DNA of 5,158 nt, taken from the NCBI GenBank assembly GCA_021786555.1, contig JAJYNB010000158.1, positions 1 through 5,158 on the forward strand. The letters are read 5' to 3'. The notes beneath the pieces are model-generated. The model was not told the origin of the DNA and did no database searches. It saw only the letters and a list, made by a program, of their open reading frames with translations. The stretch comes from Bacillota bacterium (GTDB lineage: Bacteria > Bacillota > Desulfitobacteriia > Desulfitobacteriales > JAJXUE01). Position numbers and translations under genes: made by a program. Shown piece by piece: positions 4,005 to 5,158 of the stretch. Numbering within the stretch: position 1 is the stretch's first letter; every line of letters starts with the position of its first letter.

Positions 4005-5003
4005 GTGAAAATTACCGCTCCGGTTAGCACTGTTTTCGAAGCGGAAGTGCTGATTGATCTAGGGGCCGGCGAACTGTACTGCGGCTTAAATCCAGGGGCA
4101 TGGGAGAGCAAGCACGGCAGGGATGTCTGGCTTAACCGGCGCGGACCGGGAACGGCCAACATTGAAGACTTTGAGACACTGAAAAAGCTGTGCGCCCTGG
4201 CCCGCCGGCAGCATGCCCAGGTATTCCTGACGCTCAATTTGCCCTTTTATCCCCCGGAGCAGTACCAGGAAATCACCGCTTTGGTAGAAAAGGCTGGGGA
4301 ATATTGCGGAGTGGACGCCTTTATTGTCAGCGACCCCGGCTTGATGGTGGCAATAAAAGAAGCCTGCCCCAAGGCTGCTATCCATGTGAGCAGCCTGGCC
4401 GCCGTATTAAACAGTTCTTCTGTTGATTTTTACCGCTCTCTGGGAGCCAAGAGAATTATTTTTCCTCGCTACCTTGACCTGGCGGTATTAAAGGAAATTA
4501 TGGATAAGGCAGGGCGGGATTTGGAATACGAGGTTTTCATCCTGAATGACGGCTGCGTGTTTGAAGAGGGTTACTGCCATGTCAGCCATGCTTTTGGCGG
4601 GGCGTTCTGCCACAACCCCTGGTGGTCCTATCAGCCGGTGCAAACCGGCAGGCGTCAAGGCGCTCCTGACAAAGAGACTTTTGAGCAGCACCTTAACGAT
4701 TACCAGTGGTGGCTGTGGCTGGGCATCAAAAACAGCGGCGGGGTGCCAACCCCAAAAGGGCACCCCTTGGGAATGTGCGGCTTGTGTGCCCTGCCCGAAC
4801 TGAAGGCTTTGGGTGTCGATTCCCTAAAAATTGTGGGCAGGGAAGCGGTGCTGCGGAAAAAAGAAGCCAGTGTAATGCTGGTAAAAACTATGCTCGATTA
4901 CCTGGACTCGGGGGCTGACGCTGATTCTGCCCGCCTTCGGGCGAAGGAAATCAGGGAAATCCGGGATTTATGCGCCACAGGTTATATGTGCTATTACCGT
5001 TAG
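4005..5003 (+). CDS. Peptidase U32 family protein, UbiU-like, probable [4Fe-4S] enzyme
   Basis: A 332-residue cytosolic protein of the U32 (collagenase-like 'peptidase') family, many of whose members are Fe-S proteins acting in hydroxylation of RNA or quinone precursors rather than proteases. It opens with a TIM-barrel-like core (APVSTVFEAEVLIDLGAGELYCGL), then HVSSLAAVLNSSSVDFYRSLGAKRIIFPR (127-155). The U32 signature reads EVFILNDGCVFEEGYCHVS (176-194). C184 and C191 have the seven-residue spacing of UbiU C169/C176. C202 and C258 or C261 (MCGLC) complete a plausible cluster set. KIVGREAVLRKKEAS (275-289) matches the conserved barrel end. Between C202 and C258 lies a Trp-rich segment (W206, W207, W235, W236, W238), and the protein ends in an unusual CATGYMCYYR. 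Start: GAGG (3993-3996) is eight bases before GTG 4005; the in-frame GTG at 3996 overlaps that site. Confidence 0.85.
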   Translation: MKITAPVSTVFEAEVLIDLGAGELYCGLNPGAWESKHGRDVWLNRRGPGTANIEDFETLKKLCALARRQHAQVFLTLNLPFYPPEQYQEITALVEKAGEYCGVDAFIVSDPGLMVAIKEACPKAAIHVSSLAAVLNSSSVDFYRSLGAKRIIFPRYLDLAVLKEIMDKAGRDLEYEVFILNDGCVFEEGYCHVSHAFGGAFCHNPWWSYQPVQTGRRQGAPDKETFEQHLNDYQWWLWLGIKNSGGVPTPKGHPLGMCGLCALPELKALGVDSLKIVGREAVLRKKEASVMLVKTMLDYLDSGADADSARLRAKEIREIRDLCATGYMCYYR

Positions 5004-5025
5004 CAGTTGTATTGATCGTTTACTA

Positions 5026-5055
5026 TTGAAGAAAAATACTTTCTTGTGGTATCTT
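5026..5055 (+). promoter_or_regulatory. Possible promoter for the serA-like gene
   Basis: TTGAAG (5026-5031) and TATCTT (5050-5055) are separated by 18 bases, each matching four of six consensus positions. It lies in the 107-base gap after the U32 gene, which shows no strong terminator. The downstream gene could instead be read through from the U32 operon. Confidence 0.3.
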
Positions 5056-5110
5056 TTATGCAACGGCATTATTTGTCAAAGTTTTCTATTAAAGGGGGAT
5101 TTGTTTTTAG

Positions 5111-5158
5111 ATGAGAGTTCTGGTTATGGACGGAGTATCAGAAGAAGGGTTGGTAAGA
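5111..5158 (+). CDS. serA: N-terminus of a probable D-3-phosphoglycerate dehydrogenase (partial)
   Basis: Only 16 codons are present before the window ends, reading MRVLVMDGVSEEGLVR. This matches the usual start of SerA (M-K-V-L-V-x-D-x-x-S-E-E-G-L), the NAD-dependent enzyme that oxidises 3-phosphoglycerate in the first step of serine synthesis. A GGGGG-rich ribosome binding site (5094-5098) precedes the ATG by 12 bases, rather far. An in-frame TAG directly before the ATG rules out any upstream start. Other 2-hydroxyacid dehydrogenases start similarly, so the gene name is provisional. Confidence 0.6.
   Translation, partial: MRVLVMDGVSEEGLVR

Noticed and set aside
3896..4385. Two - strand open frames across the U32 operon junction
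   Set aside because: Antisense to the U32 genes with no motifs; they arise from the GC-rich codon pattern.
4488..4918. Overlapping open frames in other phases of the U32 gene (both strands)
   Set aside because: The U32 frame carries the family signature, so these are shadows.
5025..5058. AAGAAA/TTTCTT hairpin after the U32 gene as a terminator
   Set aside because: The stem is short and only A/T, with no strong T-run after it; coincidence in AT-rich DNA is likely.

Overview
This window looks like a Firmicutes chromosome, most plausibly a Peptococcaceae-type clostridium (Desulfotomaculum/Pelotomaculum-like). That is inferred from strong GGAGG ribosome binding sites, a SigH-like sigma factor, a Mrp-type Fe-S carrier, a tRNA-Leu with encoded CCA, and moderate-GC genes next to AT-rich DNA. 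No species assignment can be made from sequence reading alone.

Left end (about 1-840), accessory in character: an AT-rich C-terminal fragment of an unrecognised gene runs in from the left edge on the + strand. A probably bidirectional hairpin follows. On the - strand lies a remnant resembling the C-terminal part of an LLH-family phage holin, with no ATG and no membrane-spanning N-terminus. The next roughly 390 bases hold no convincing gene. They do hold one small GTG-started ORF, two strong minus-strand terminator hairpins and a short recurring motif (GCACTAG). The motif also lies inside the adjacent tRNA-Leu(CAG). Together these suggest an eroded prophage or integrative element next to a tRNA-Leu.

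Middle (841-2853), all on the - strand: tRNA-Leu(CAG) has a perfect-consensus promoter. Upstream of it is a SigH-like sigma factor with its own extended -10 promoter and a palindrome further upstream. Then comes mrp, a DUF59 + P-loop ATPase Fe-S cluster carrier, closed by an excellent intrinsic terminator. For both proteins the ribosome binding site supports an internal ATG rather than the longest open frame.

Right half (3099-5003), + strand: a two-gene operon runs divergently from mrp. The second gene is a U32-family protein with UbiU-like cysteine spacing. The first is a divergent protein whose conserved blocks and cysteines resemble UbiV. The pair looks like an uncharacterised heterodimeric [4Fe-4S] U32 system, and it sits opposite an Fe-S cluster carrier. 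The shared intergenic region carries several inverted repeats and copies of GCTAAGC. The window ends in the first 16 codons of a gene that reads like D-3-phosphoglycerate dehydrogenase (serA).
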